Below, piece after piece: positions 24,756-32,573 of a DNA stretch of 64,000 nt; the first letter of the stretch is position 1, and each line of letters starts with the position of its first letter. The DNA is from JACDBZ01 sp036262075. GTDB taxonomy: Bacteria > Chloroflexota > Limnocylindria > QHBO01. The translations under genes and the position numbers were made by a program. The DNA lies in the NCBI GenBank assembly GCA_036262075.1, contig DATAJO010000034.1:186001-250000 (forward strand), written 5' to 3'. The notes below the pieces were generated by a model. The model was not told where the DNA came from, made no database searches, and saw only the letters and a list, made by a program, of their open reading frames with translations.

Positions 24756-25133
24756 ATGCATCCGTTCGAGGTCATCGGCGACCCGGTCCGGCGACGGATC
24801 CTCGAGCTGCTCGCCGATGGCGAGCAGACGTCGGGGGCGTTGACCGCGGCGATCGTCGAGGAGTTCGGGATCACCCACGCGGCCGTCTCGCAGCACCTGC
24901 GCGTGCTCCGCGAGAGCGGGTTCGCCACGGTCCGAGCCGAGGGCAACCGGCGCCTGTACGCGGTCGATCCCGGTCCCCTGCGCGACGTCGACGGATGGCT
25001 CGACCAGTTCCGGCAGACATGGACGCAGCCGCTCGACGCCCTGGCGACCGAGGTGGCACGCGGCCGGCGAGAACGCCGGCTCCGCGGACAGGCGCCCTCT
25101 CGCCGCCAGCTCCCAGAGGAGAACGCATCGTGA
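24756..25133 (+). CDS. ArsR-family transcriptional repressor
   Basis: The 125-residue winged-helix protein begins MHPFEVIGDPVRRRILELLADGEQTSG, the standard ArsR start. Its recognition helix is THAAVSQHLRVLRESGFATV, and the wing is AEGNRRLYAVD. It lacks the metal-binding cysteines of ArsR/SmtB sensors, so it belongs to the branch that pairs with AHSA1/SRPBCC proteins and may sense a ligand or protein partner. The next gene, overlapping by four bases (GTGA), is such a protein. An inverted repeat over the promoter fits autoregulation. Confidence 0.9.
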   Translation: MHPFEVIGDPVRRRILELLADGEQTSGALTAAIVEEFGITHAAVSQHLRVLRESGFATVRAEGNRRLYAVDPGPLRDVDGWLDQFRQTWTQPLDALATEVARGRRERRLRGQAPSRRQLPEENAS

Positions 25134-25753
25134 TCGACATCACCTCCCAGATCGGCGCCATCGAGCGGAACGTGGCACGTCGGACGGACGAGTCCGGGGC
25201 CGAACTCGTCAGCGTCGTCGTGCGCCGGACGTATCGCGGCTCGATCGACGACGTCTGGGACGCGATCACCGATCCCGATCGCATCCGCCGCTGGTTCATG
25301 CCGGTGAGCGGCGACCTCCGCGAGGGCGGCGACTTCCAGCTCGAGGGCAACGCCAGCGGCCGCATCCTCCGCTGCCAGCCGCCGCGCCTGCTGCGCACGA
25401 CGTTCGGCGGCGAGACGAGCATCGTCGAGCTCCGTCTCGAGTCGACCGGCGCCGAGGAGACGAGCCTCGAGCTCGAGCACACCGTGCCGATCGAGATGGC
25501 CGGCAGCGGCGCCGGCGCCCTGTACGTCGGACCGGGCTGGGACGGCGCGTTCCTCGGCCTCGGCCTCTATCTCGACGGCCAGGTGATCGACGATCCGATG
25601 GCCGCGGCATCGTCCCCGGAGGCGCAGGCCTTCTCGCGCGACTCGATCCGGGCCTGGCGCGAGGCGATCGAGCGCTCGGGCACGGCCACGCCCGAGGAGA
25701 TCGACGCGGCCATCCAGGCATCCATGGCGCAGTTCTCCCCCGACGCGAGCTGA
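25130..25753 (+). CDS. SRPBCC/AHSA1-family protein
   Basis: A hydrophobic-cavity fold (START/Bet v1-like) of 207 residues. The core has VVRRTYRGSIDDVWDAITDPDRIRRWFMPVSGD, then EGGDFQLEGNASGRIL, then LRTTFGG-TSIVELRLE, and ends with a helix over VGPGWDGAFLGLGLYL. This arrangement is the AHSA1/ATPase-activator-like set. Such proteins are commonly coded beside an ArsR regulator and may bind small hydrophobic ligands. It starts with GTG overlapping the regulator's stop. The C-terminal helix of about 40 residues is acidic and amphipathic. The stop codon lies inside a tandem repeat. Confidence 0.87.
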   Translation: MIDITSQIGAIERNVARRTDESGAELVSVVVRRTYRGSIDDVWDAITDPDRIRRWFMPVSGDLREGGDFQLEGNASGRILRCQPPRLLRTTFGGETSIVELRLESTGAEETSLELEHTVPIEMAGSGAGALYVGPGWDGAFLGLGLYLDGQVIDDPMAAASSPEAQAFSRDSIRAWREAIERSGTATPEEIDAAIQASMAQFSPDAS

Positions 25754-25820
25754 GCCGAGGCGAGCTGAGCCGAGGCGAGCTGAGCCGAGTCGAGCTGAGC
25801 CGAGTCGAGCCGAGCCGATC
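25746..25820. repeat. Five tandem 15-base repeats at a gene end
   Basis: The unit cgagctgagccgagg occurs twice exactly, then twice with a final T, then once more diverged. The first copy supplies the TGA stop of the AHSA1 gene. The block fills the gap before the GbsR operator. Confidence 0.85.
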
Positions 25821-25843
25821 GCGTCCGATGCGCGCCCATCTGC

Positions 25844-25873
25844 CATATGGTTCAGTCTTGACTGAACGATATG
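25844..25873. promoter_or_regulatory. 30-base palindromic operator of the GbsR operon
   Basis: CATAT-G-GTTCAGTC-TT-GACTGAAC-G-ATATG is a perfect palindrome except for one central-flank G pair. It contains TTGACT, which can serve as a -35 box with TGAAAT 18 bases on as -10. The predicted transcript would start a few bases before the GbsR ATG. Confidence 0.7.
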
Positions 25874-25897
25874 ACCCGTGCTGAAATGGGCGTCGCC

Positions 25898-26410
25898 ATG
25901 CAGCACATCACCGACGAGGACGGCTTCATCGAGGAGGCGGCGCGCATCCTCGGCGGACGACTTCCGCCGATGGCCGGCCGGATCTGGGCGTACCTCGCCA
26001 TCTGCGAGCCACCCGAGCAGACGGCGGCCCAGATCGCCGAGCGGCTGCACGCCAGCCGTGGGTCGGTGAGCGGCATGGCGCGGCTGCTCGAGCAGATCGG
26101 CCTCATCCGGCGCCGAACCCGCCCGGGAGATCGGCGCGAGTACTTCTCCATTCCGCCCGACGCGCTGCATCGGCTCATGGACGTCGCGATCGTGGAGCTG
26201 CGGCAATCCCGCGAGGTGGCCGAAGCCGGCCTGCGGCTGATCGCGGATCGGCCGCCGGAGTTGCAGGCGCGGCTGCGCGAGATCCGGGACATGTACGGCT
26301 TCTTCGAGCGCGAATGGCCCGCGATCCTCGAGCGCTGGCACGCCACCGGCGAGGGACGTCCGGCTGAACGGCCGGGGGAACGTCCGGGAGCAGAGGAGGC
26401 GGCCAGGTGA
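25898..26410 (+). CDS. GbsR/MarR-family transcriptional regulator
   Basis: The 170-residue protein starts MQHITDEDGF and has a winged-helix core typical of GbsR: ARILGGRLPPMAGRIWAYL, TAAQIAERLHASRGSVSGMARLLEQIGLI, and the wing RPGDRREYF. A helical C-terminal dimerisation part follows. An ATG 27 bases earlier lies inside the palindromic operator, so the internal ATG is preferred. It heads an operon with an ABC exporter, joined by a GTGA overlap, and very likely represses it via the palindrome. The inducing compound is unknown. Confidence 0.88.
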   Translation: MQHITDEDGFIEEAARILGGRLPPMAGRIWAYLAICEPPEQTAAQIAERLHASRGSVSGMARLLEQIGLIRRRTRPGDRREYFSIPPDALHRLMDVAIVELRQSREVAEAGLRLIADRPPELQARLREIRDMYGFFEREWPAILERWHATGEGRPAERPGERPGAEEAAR

Positions 26411-27321
26411 GCGCGGTCATCGAGACGAATCAGCTGACGAAGTCGTACGGCAGCCGGCGCGGGCTGGCGGGCCTCGACCTCGAGGTGCGGCCGGGCGAGG
26501 TGTTCGGGTTCCTCGGTCCGAACGGCGCCGGCAAGACGACGACGATCCGCATCCTCGTCGATCTCATCCGACCCACGAGCGGGACGGCGACGGTGTTCGG
26601 GACCGAGCCGCGGGCGGGCGGGGCGGCGCTGCGCGCCCGCATCGGCTACCTACCCGGCGACTTCGTCGTCAACGGCAACCAGTCCGCCGACGAGCTGCTC
26701 ACCCATCTCGGCCATCTCCGCGGCCGCGTGCCGCACGAGCGCATCCGGACGCTGGCGCATCGGCTGGGGCTCGACCTTCACGTGCGCATCCGGAGCCTGT
26801 CGAAGGGCAACCGCCAGAAGGTCGGGATCATCCAGGCCTTCATGCACGAGCCGGAGCTGCTCATCCTCGACGAGCCGACGTCCGGCCTCGACCCGCTGCT
26901 CCAGCAGACGTTCCTCGACCTCGTGCGCGAGGCGAAGGCAAACGGGCAAGCGGTGCTCATGTCGTCGCACGTCCTGTCCGAGGTCCAGCAGGCGGCCGAT
27001 CGGGTCGGCATCATCCGCGACGGCCGGATGGTCGAGGTGGAGGCGGTCGAGTCGCTGCGTCGGCGGGCCGTCCGGCGGGTCGAGATCCATTTCGGCGAGC
27101 CAGTTTCGGCCGATGCCTTCACCGGCCTCGATGGCGTGACCGACGTCCGCGTCGAGGATCGCGTGCTGCGCTGCCGGCTGGCGGGACGGGCCGATCCGCT
27201 CGTCAAGGCCGCCGCACGGTACCCGGTCGAGAGCCTCGTCGTCGCCGAGCCCGACCTCGAGGAGCTGTTCCTCACCTACTACCGGGCCGATACGGAGCCG
27301 GAGGCGACCGATGCTGCATAG
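26407..27321 (+). CDS. ABC transporter ATP-binding protein
   Basis: The 304-residue ATPase drives an exporter. It has Walker A GPNGAGKTTT, the Q-loop region after it, the signature LSKGNRQKVG, Walker B LLILDEPTSGLD, and the switch His in MSSHVL. A domain of about 80 residues after the ATPase core resembles the C-terminal extension of drug and bacteriocin exporters (CcmA type). It begins with GTG at the regulator's stop and runs 11 bases into the permease gene, so a one-to-one complex is likely. The substrate is probably a drug or lipid-like compound, from family. Confidence 0.93.
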   Translation: MSAVIETNQLTKSYGSRRGLAGLDLEVRPGEVFGFLGPNGAGKTTTIRILVDLIRPTSGTATVFGTEPRAGGAALRARIGYLPGDFVVNGNQSADELLTHLGHLRGRVPHERIRTLAHRLGLDLHVRIRSLSKGNRQKVGIIQAFMHEPELLILDEPTSGLDPLLQQTFLDLVREAKANGQAVLMSSHVLSEVQQAADRVGIIRDGRMVEVEAVESLRRRAVRRVEIHFGEPVSADAFTGLDGVTDVRVEDRVLRCRLAGRADPLVKAAARYPVESLVVAEPDLEELFLTYYRADTEPEATDAA

Positions 27322-28105
27322 CGTGTTCGGCAAGGCACTCCGCGAGTCGCGGCGCGGCATCGCCGCCTGGGCGATCGGCATCGCCGCGGTCGGGATGATG
27401 TACGCGGCGTTCTATCCGTCGATGGCCGATCCGGCCATGGCCGAGGCGCTCCGCGCGTTCCCGCCCGAGCTGCTCGAGGCGCTGAACATGGGCGACCTCA
27501 CCAGCCCGGCCGGCTACCTCGAGGGCAGCACGTTCGGCCTGCTCGGCCCGCTGATGATGATCATCTTCGCCACCGTTCTGGGCTCGCGGGCGATCGCCGG
27601 CGACGAGGAGGACGGCCGGCTCGACGTGCTGCTGGCCCACCCCGTCGAGCGCTGGTCGGTCGTCGTCCAGCGCGGGCTGGCGATGGTCGTGGCGCTCGCG
27701 ACCGCCGGCCTCGTGCTGATCGTCGGCCTCGTCGCCATCTCCGGGCCGGCGCAGCTGACCGAGATCGGGGCCGCGAACCTGGCCGCCACGACGGTCCAGC
27801 TCGTCCTCCTCGCCTGCGTGTTCGGCTCACTGGCCCTCGGGGTCGGGGCGCTGACCGGCAGCCGGGGCGCGGCGATCGGCGCGGTGGCGGTCATCGGCGT
27901 GCTGACCTACCTGGCGCATACCGTCCTGCCCGACGTCTCGGGTTTCGAGTGGGCCGAGAACCTCTCGCCGTTCTTCTACTACCTCGGCGGACGGCCGCTG
28001 GTGAACGGGCTCCAGGTCGTCGACTCGCTCGTGCTGGCGACGACCGCGGTCGTGCTGGTGGCCATCGGCGTCATCGGCTTCGTCCGTCGCGACATCGCCG
28101 TCTGA
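27311..28105 (+). CDS. ABC-2 type permease subunit
   Basis: The 264-residue membrane protein has six predicted segments (about 15-36, 78-98, 118-142, 157-178, 185-207 and 238-260). A long extracellular loop lies after the first segment (FYPSMADPAMAEALRAFP) and a conserved cytoplasmic GSRAIAGDEEDGRLDVLLAHPVERW comes before the third. This is the layout of the ABC-2 exporter family. It is coded in overlap with its ATPase. There is no own ribosome site separate from the upstream gene, so translation is coupled. Confidence 0.88.
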   Translation: MLHSVFGKALRESRRGIAAWAIGIAAVGMMYAAFYPSMADPAMAEALRAFPPELLEALNMGDLTSPAGYLEGSTFGLLGPLMMIIFATVLGSRAIAGDEEDGRLDVLLAHPVERWSVVVQRGLAMVVALATAGLVLIVGLVAISGPAQLTEIGAANLAATTVQLVLLACVFGSLALGVGALTGSRGAAIGAVAVIGVLTYLAHTVLPDVSGFEWAENLSPFFYYLGGRPLVNGLQVVDSLVLATTAVVLVAIGVIGFVRRDIAV

Positions 28106-28135
28106 GGGCCCGCGGGGCGCGGCGCCGGGGGACGG

Positions 28136-28957
28136 TCAGTGCCGCTCGGGCGGCATCCAGCCGTGGATGAGCTCGTCGTGGTAGCGCGGCGGCCCGTCCG
28201 TGGCGGATGCGCCCTTCGGAATCGGCGCCATCGGCGCCTTGCCCTTGATGGCCAGGGCGTAGTACGGGCAGATGTCGGTGAGCGGGCAGAGCCCGCAGAT
28301 CGGCCGTGGGGCGCGGCAGGTGTCGCGGCCGTGGCGGATCGTCTCGACGTGGAACGGGTACATCTCCTCGGGCTGGAGCACCTCCTCGAGGAGGTCGTGG
28401 GCCCGGTCGAGCGGGGTGCGCGGCGGCAGCATCCCGAGCCGCGTCGTGACGCGGTGGACGTGGGTGTCGACCGGCATCACCGGGCGCCCGAAATTGAAGA
28501 GCAGGACGATCGAGGCCGTCTTGCGGCCGATGCCGGGCAGCGACATCAGCCAGTTCCGCGCCTCCTCGAGCGGCCACTCCCCGAGGAACGACAGGTCCCA
28601 CGTCCCGTTCGTCTGGGCATGGACCTCGGCCAGGACGTGCTGGATGCGCTTGGACTTCGTCGGCGCCAGGCCGCCGGGCCGGATGACCTCCTCCAGCTCG
28701 TCGGTCGGCGCGGCGAGCACCTCGTCCCAGGTCGCGTAGCGCTCCCGCAGCGCTTTGAAGGCGCGGAACGAGTTCGTGTCCGCCGTGTTCTGGCTGAGGA
28801 TGGTGAGGACGAGCTCGCTCACGGCGTCGACCCGCGGCTCCGCCCATTGCGGATGCCCGTAGCGCTCCCCCAGCCGCTCGAGCACGATCTCGGCGATCCG
28901 TCGCCGCTTCCGCCGATCGCCCGCCCGCTTCTGGGGGCTCGGTCCCCGTCGCGCCAT
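28136..28957 (-). CDS. nth: Endonuclease III (DNA glycosylase/AP lyase)
   Basis: Removes oxidised pyrimidines and nicks the abasic site. The 273-residue protein has the helix-hairpin-helix LPGIGRKTA with catalytic Lys146, catalytic Asp164 in VDTHVHR, and the [4Fe-4S] cysteines C214-x6-C221-x2-C224-x5-C230. A basic N-terminal tail of about 20 residues and a C-terminal extension of about 40 residues (KGKAPMAPIPKG and on) go beyond the E. coli enzyme. It is 13 bases downstream of the glycerate kinase gene and probably shares its transcript. Confidence 0.93.
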   Translation of the reverse strand: MARRGPSPQKRAGDRRKRRRIAEIVLERLGERYGHPQWAEPRVDAVSELVLTILSQNTADTNSFRAFKALRERYATWDEVLAAPTDELEEVIRPGGLAPTKSKRIQHVLAEVHAQTNGTWDLSFLGEWPLEEARNWLMSLPGIGRKTASIVLLFNFGRPVMPVDTHVHRVTTRLGMLPPRTPLDRAHDLLEEVLQPEEMYPFHVETIRHGRDTCRAPRPICGLCPLTDICPYYALAIKGKAPMAPIPKGASATDGPPRYHDELIHGWMPPERH

Positions 28958-28970
28958 CGACCGATGCGCC

Positions 28971-30152
28971 CTACGGGCGCGCGAGCTCCATGCCGATGCC
29001 GATGCTCCGCGCCAGCCGTCCGGCCGCCGCCACGAGCAGCCGCTCGGTGTCGGCCATCGCCGTGGGAAGGTCCATCGGCCGGTCGAGGATGGGCTGGACG
29101 ACGGCGATCGCCGTCGCGCCATCGAGCGCCTCGGCCCGCTCGCCGAGGGACCCGCACAGGAGCGCGACCGGCGTGCCGCGCGGACGGGCCAGCGACGCGA
29201 TGCCCATCGCCGTCTTGCCCTGCAGCGTCTGCTCGTCGGCTCGACCCTCGCCGGTGATGACGAGGTCCGCCTGCTCCAGTGCCTCCGCCAGGCCGATGAG
29301 CTCGGCGACGACCTCGACCCCGGGCCGCACCACGGCGCGCGTGAAGCCGAGCAGGCCGGCGGTCGTGCCGCCCGCGGCGCCGGCGCCGGGGAGGTCGGCC
29401 ACGAGCCGGCCGGTGGCGCGCTCGATCGCCTTGCCCCACGCGGCGAGCGCCGCGTCGAGCTCCTCGACGGTCGCCGGGTCGGCGCCCTTCTGCGGGCCGT
29501 ACGTGGCGGCCGCGCCGCGCGGGCCACACAGCGGGTTCGTCACGTCTGAGGCGACGACGATCTCGGTCGAGGCCAGCCGCGGGTCGAGCGACGACGCGTC
29601 GACGGAGCCGATGCTGGCGAGCGCTGCGCCGCCGTCGGGCAGCTCGTTGCCGTCGCGGTCGCGCACGACGACCCCGAGCTCGCGGACCAGCCCGCTGCCG
29701 CCGTCGGTCGTGGCCGACCCGCCCAGCCCGATCGTGATGCGCTCGACACCGGCGCCGCGCGCCGCCCGGATGAGCGTGCCGGTCCCGCGGGTCGAGGCGC
29801 GGCGCGCGCTCTCCGGCGTCCGCTCGTCCGGCGGGAGGCGGGCGAGCCCCGAGGCCGCGGCCATCTCGACGAACGCCGTGCGGCCGCCGTCGAGCAGCAG
29901 CCAGTCGGCCGTGATCGGGCGGCCGAGGGCATCGGTCGTGTCAGCCGTGCGACGCTCGGCGGCGTCGCCCAGGGCGTCGGCGATCGCGGCCAGCGTGCCC
30001 TCGCCGCCGTCGGCCATGGGCCGGCGGAGGATCTCGTCGTCGGGGCGGACGCGCGCCCAGCCCGCGGCGATCGCCGCGGCGACCCCGACCGAGTCGAGCG
30101 CGCCACCGAACGAGTCGGGCGCGACGACGACGGTGAGCGATCGGGTGGGCAT
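28971..30152 (-). CDS. Glycerate kinase (GarK/GlxK family)
   Basis: Phosphorylates glycerate, in this family to 2-phosphoglycerate. The 393-residue protein has the family start VVVAPDSFGGALDSVGVAAAI, RPMADGGEGTLAAI, the GLGGSATTDGGSGL nucleotide loop, ATYGPQKGADP and VITGEGRADEQTLQGKTAMG. The length is normal. The start MPTRS follows a GGGGAG site, and a -10-like TATCAT lies just upstream. The gene sits between nth and a repeat island, near glycosyltransferases that use phosphoglycerate, which suggests a role in recycling glycerate from glucosylglycerate-type solutes (inference). Confidence 0.9.
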   Translation of the reverse strand: MPTRSLTVVVAPDSFGGALDSVGVAAAIAAGWARVRPDDEILRRPMADGGEGTLAAIADALGDAAERRTADTTDALGRPITADWLLLDGGRTAFVEMAAASGLARLPPDERTPESARRASTRGTGTLIRAARGAGVERITIGLGGSATTDGGSGLVRELGVVVRDRDGNELPDGGAALASIGSVDASSLDPRLASTEIVVASDVTNPLCGPRGAAATYGPQKGADPATVEELDAALAAWGKAIERATGRLVADLPGAGAAGGTTAGLLGFTRAVVRPGVEVVAELIGLAEALEQADLVITGEGRADEQTLQGKTAMGIASLARPRGTPVALLCGSLGERAEALDGATAIAVVQPILDRPMDLPTAMADTERLLVAAAGRLARSIGIGMELARP

Positions 30153-30162
30153 CTCCCCACCC

Positions 30163-30168
30163 ATGATA
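30163..30168 (-). promoter_or_regulatory. -10 box TATCAT of glycerate kinase
   Basis: On the minus strand TATCAT lies ten bases before the ATG, leaving room for little more than the GGGGAG ribosome site. It stands at the edge of the CGAWWTATCG box array, whose boxes could control it. Confidence 0.35.
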
Positions 30169-30209
30169 CGGACCGAAGCCGTGACGCGGTGGAGGCGGGG
30201 GGAGTGGAG

Positions 30210-30527
30210 CTGGGCGCGGGTCGTTGGCTGCGATATCGCGGGTCGTTGGCTGCGATATATCGGGCGGTTGACGCCCGAGGCTCGGGTGGGGGCTACGCCT
30301 GTTCGATTTATCGGTCCGGGTGGCGCCGCAGCTGGGCGCGGGTCGTCGGCTGCGATATATCGGGCGGTTGACGCCCGAGGTGCGGGTGGGGGCTACGCCT
30401 GTGCGATTTATCGGTCCGGGTGGCGCCCGAGAGGGCCGGATCAGGCGTTCCGGGCGTTGGCTGTGCCGATTTATCGCACAGGCGGCGCCTGAACGGGGAG
30501 CTCCGGCGAGATTCCCCCGAAATATCG
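30210..30527. repeat. Array of CGAWWTATCG boxes in a 100-base tandem repeat
   Basis: This 440-base gene-free stretch holds two near-identical 100-base units, starting about 30237 and 30337, plus a partial unit before them. Ten-base boxes begin at 30253 (CGATATATCG), 30304 (CGATTTATCG), 30353 (CGATATATCG), 30404, 30467 (both CGATTTATCG) and 30518 (CGAAATATCG). A shorter CGATATCG is at 30231. Gaps are 51, 49, 51, 63 and 51 bases. Each 100-base unit also has a hairpin CGGGCG-GTTGA-CGCCCG right after its first box. The array lies between the GpgS-like stop and the glycerate kinase start, both on the minus strand, so it is in the glycerate kinase upstream region. Confidence 0.8.
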
Positions 30528-30596
30528 AAGGAGGAGCGACGGAGGGAGCGACGGAGAGAGCGACGGGAGAGAAGGCTGCGGGGCGGCGCGCCGGGG

Positions 30597-32573
30597 TCAG
30601 CCCTTGAGGGTCTTGCGCCGCTCGACGTACGCCGGGACGGTGATCATCGGCGGACGGATCTCGTCGCCGATCTCGCGGACCTCGAGGCTGAAGTGGTCCT
30701 TGCCGGTGTTGATGAGCTTCATGCTGCGCCCGACCTCGGTGAGGAGCTCGATCCGGTGACGCTCCTCGAGCTTGCGGATCGCGCCCTGGAGGATGACGTA
30801 CGCCATCTGCGACAGGTTGGGCAGGGGCTGGTTGCGATGGATCCGCCGCTCGAGGTCGACCTGGCCGATGGCCGACAGGCCGTGCGACTCGAGGATGTCG
30901 ATGAGCAGGCCGATCTCGACGGCGTAGCCGGTGAAGAACGGCACCCGCTCGAGGAGCTCCCGGCGTCCGGCGTACTCGCCCGACAGCGGCTGGATCATGC
31001 CCGACAGCTCGGGGAAGAACAGGTTGATGAGCGGGCGGGCCATGAGCTCGGTCACGCGGCCGCCGCCCTCGGCCTGGAGCTTGTCGCCCTGGCGAATCGG
31101 GCGCTGGTAGAAGCCCTTGACGTAGTGGATGCGCGGCTCGCGCAGGAGCGGCCCGAGCAGGCCGAACACGAAGCGCGGCTGGATGTTGCTGATGTCGGTG
31201 TCGATCCAGGCCACGATGTCGCCGTCGAGGACGTGGAGGCTCTTCCACAGCGCCTCGCCCTTGCCGGTGTACGAGCCGAGCTCGGGCAGGATCTCGGGGT
31301 GCTTGACGACCGGCACGCCGAGCTCGGTGGCGATCTCGACGGTGCGGTCGGTGCTCATCGAGTCGATGACGACCATCTGGTCGATGAGCGGCGCGCGGTC
31401 CATGAGCGCGCCCTTCACCCGCTTGATGACCGTCCCGATCGTCTTCTCCTCGTTGAGCGCCGGCAGGCCGAGGCTGATCGTCAGGCCGTGCCGCTCCTTG
31501 AGGGCCACGAGCTTCTTGATGTCGGCGAACTCGTGGGCGTGGAACGTGTTCTCGGCGAACCACTTGTCGACGACGACCGGCAGGGAGCGGCTGCGCTCGA
31601 CGAAGGCATCGGCGTGGGCGAGCGTCCCCTCCGATTCGCGCAGCTGCTCGAAGGTGGCGAGGCCGAGCGACTGCTTGGTCTTGACCACGATGACCGTCGG
31701 CTTCGCCTTGCTGGCCACCGCCTCGGCCAGCGTCCCGAACAGGTAGCGGCCGTCGGGTGCGGCGTTCGTCGGCTGGGCCGATGCGCCCATGACCACGAGG
31801 TCGTGGTTCGCCGCCTCCTTGATGATCGCCTGGCGCACGCTCGTGGCCTCGCGGATGAGGCCGGTCGCGCGACGCGTGCCCGCATGCTCCTTCACGAAGG
31901 CATCGACAGCGGCCTGCTCGCGCGCGATGGCCCGTTCGCCGATGCCCTTCGGCACGACGTGGAGGACGACGACCTTTGCGCCGAAGTGCTTCGCCAGGTC
32001 GCGGCTGATCCGCATCGCCAGCTCGGCGTGGGGCCCGCCGCGGACCGGGACGAGGATCGAGCGCACCCGCTCGAGGCCGCGCTGCTTGACGACGGCGATG
32101 TCGCACGGCGACTCGCGGACCACGGCGTCGATGGTCGGGCTGAACACCGGGCGGGGCGCGGCGTGCTCGCCGGCGAGGGCCATCTCGGTGGCCTCGGCAT
32201 CGGCGCGCGCCACCTGGGTCGGGGTCGGCGGGCCGCCCCAGCCGAAGATGACGAGGTCGCTCCCCTCCTCCCCGACCGCCTCGATCACGCCGTCGGCGGC
32301 ATGGCGGCCGATGCGGACCATGGTCCGCAGCTCGACGCCCTCCTCGTCGCCGAAGTCGAGGACGCGCTGGAGGAGCCGCCGCGCGGTGCGCGCCTGGGTG
32401 GCGCCCTCGGACAGGCTCACGCCCTCCGGCACCTCGACGATGCCGAGCGCCGTGATCTCGGTCGGCCGCCCGTTCGCGACGCCGGCGCCGATGCGCACGA
32501 GGTCGCGCGCCGTCCGCGGGTTGGCGAGCGGCAGGAGGATGCGGTACGGCGTCCGGCGCCGTGCCGGGCTCAC
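30597..32573 (-). CDS. Universal stress domains fused to GpgS-like glycosyltransferase
   Basis: The 658-residue protein combines two functions. Residues 1-320 form two universal-stress (Usp) domains: PYRILLPLANPRTARDLV with VIFGWGG, and VRSILVPVRGGPHAELAMRI with the Usp nucleotide-loop-like VVMGASAQP. Residues 335-658 resemble glucosyl-3-phosphoglycerate synthase (GT81), with SLGLPALNEEKTIGTVI, VVIDSMSTDRTV, the GKGEALWKSL loop, the metal-binding WIDTDISNI and the FFTGYAVEIGLLID core. GpgS joins UDP-glucose to 3-phosphoglycerate, the first step to glucosylglycerate. The start is GTG overlapping the upstream stop (GTGA). A fused stress sensor may tune solute synthesis; this is inference. No GpgP phosphatase is in view. 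Confidence 0.85.
   Translation of the reverse strand: MSPARRRTPYRILLPLANPRTARDLVRIGAGVANGRPTEITALGIVEVPEGVSLSEGATQARTARRLLQRVLDFGDEEGVELRTMVRIGRHAADGVIEAVGEEGSDLVIFGWGGPPTPTQVARADAEATEMALAGEHAAPRPVFSPTIDAVVRESPCDIAVVKQRGLERVRSILVPVRGGPHAELAMRISRDLAKHFGAKVVVLHVVPKGIGERAIAREQAAVDAFVKEHAGTRRATGLIREATSVRQAIIKEAANHDLVVMGASAQPTNAAPDGRYLFGTLAEAVASKAKPTVIVVKTKQSLGLATFEQLRESEGTLAHADAFVERSRSLPVVVDKWFAENTFHAHEFADIKKLVALKERHGLTISLGLPALNEEKTIGTVIKRVKGALMDRAPLIDQMVVIDSMSTDRTVEIATELGVPVVKHPEILPELGSYTGKGEALWKSLHVLDGDIVAWIDTDISNIQPRFVFGLLGPLLREPRIHYVKGFYQRPIRQGDKLQAEGGGRVTELMARPLINLFFPELSGMIQPLSGEYAGRRELLERVPFFTGYAVEIGLLIDILESHGLSAIGQVDLERRIHRNQPLPNLSQMAYVILQGAIRKLEERHRIELLTEVGRSMKLINTGKDHFSLEVREIGDEIRPPMITVPAYVERRKTLKG

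Noticed and set aside
28990..30492. Plus-strand frame through the glycerate kinase and into the repeat array (IYR repeats)
   Set aside because: The coding part is antisense to glycerate kinase, and the IYR pattern is simply the translated CGATATATCG boxes; both strands show it.
30210..30527. Replication origin or iteron-type origin
   Set aside because: No dnaA, dnaN or rep gene in the window; boxes do not resemble DnaA boxes. A regulatory array fits better.
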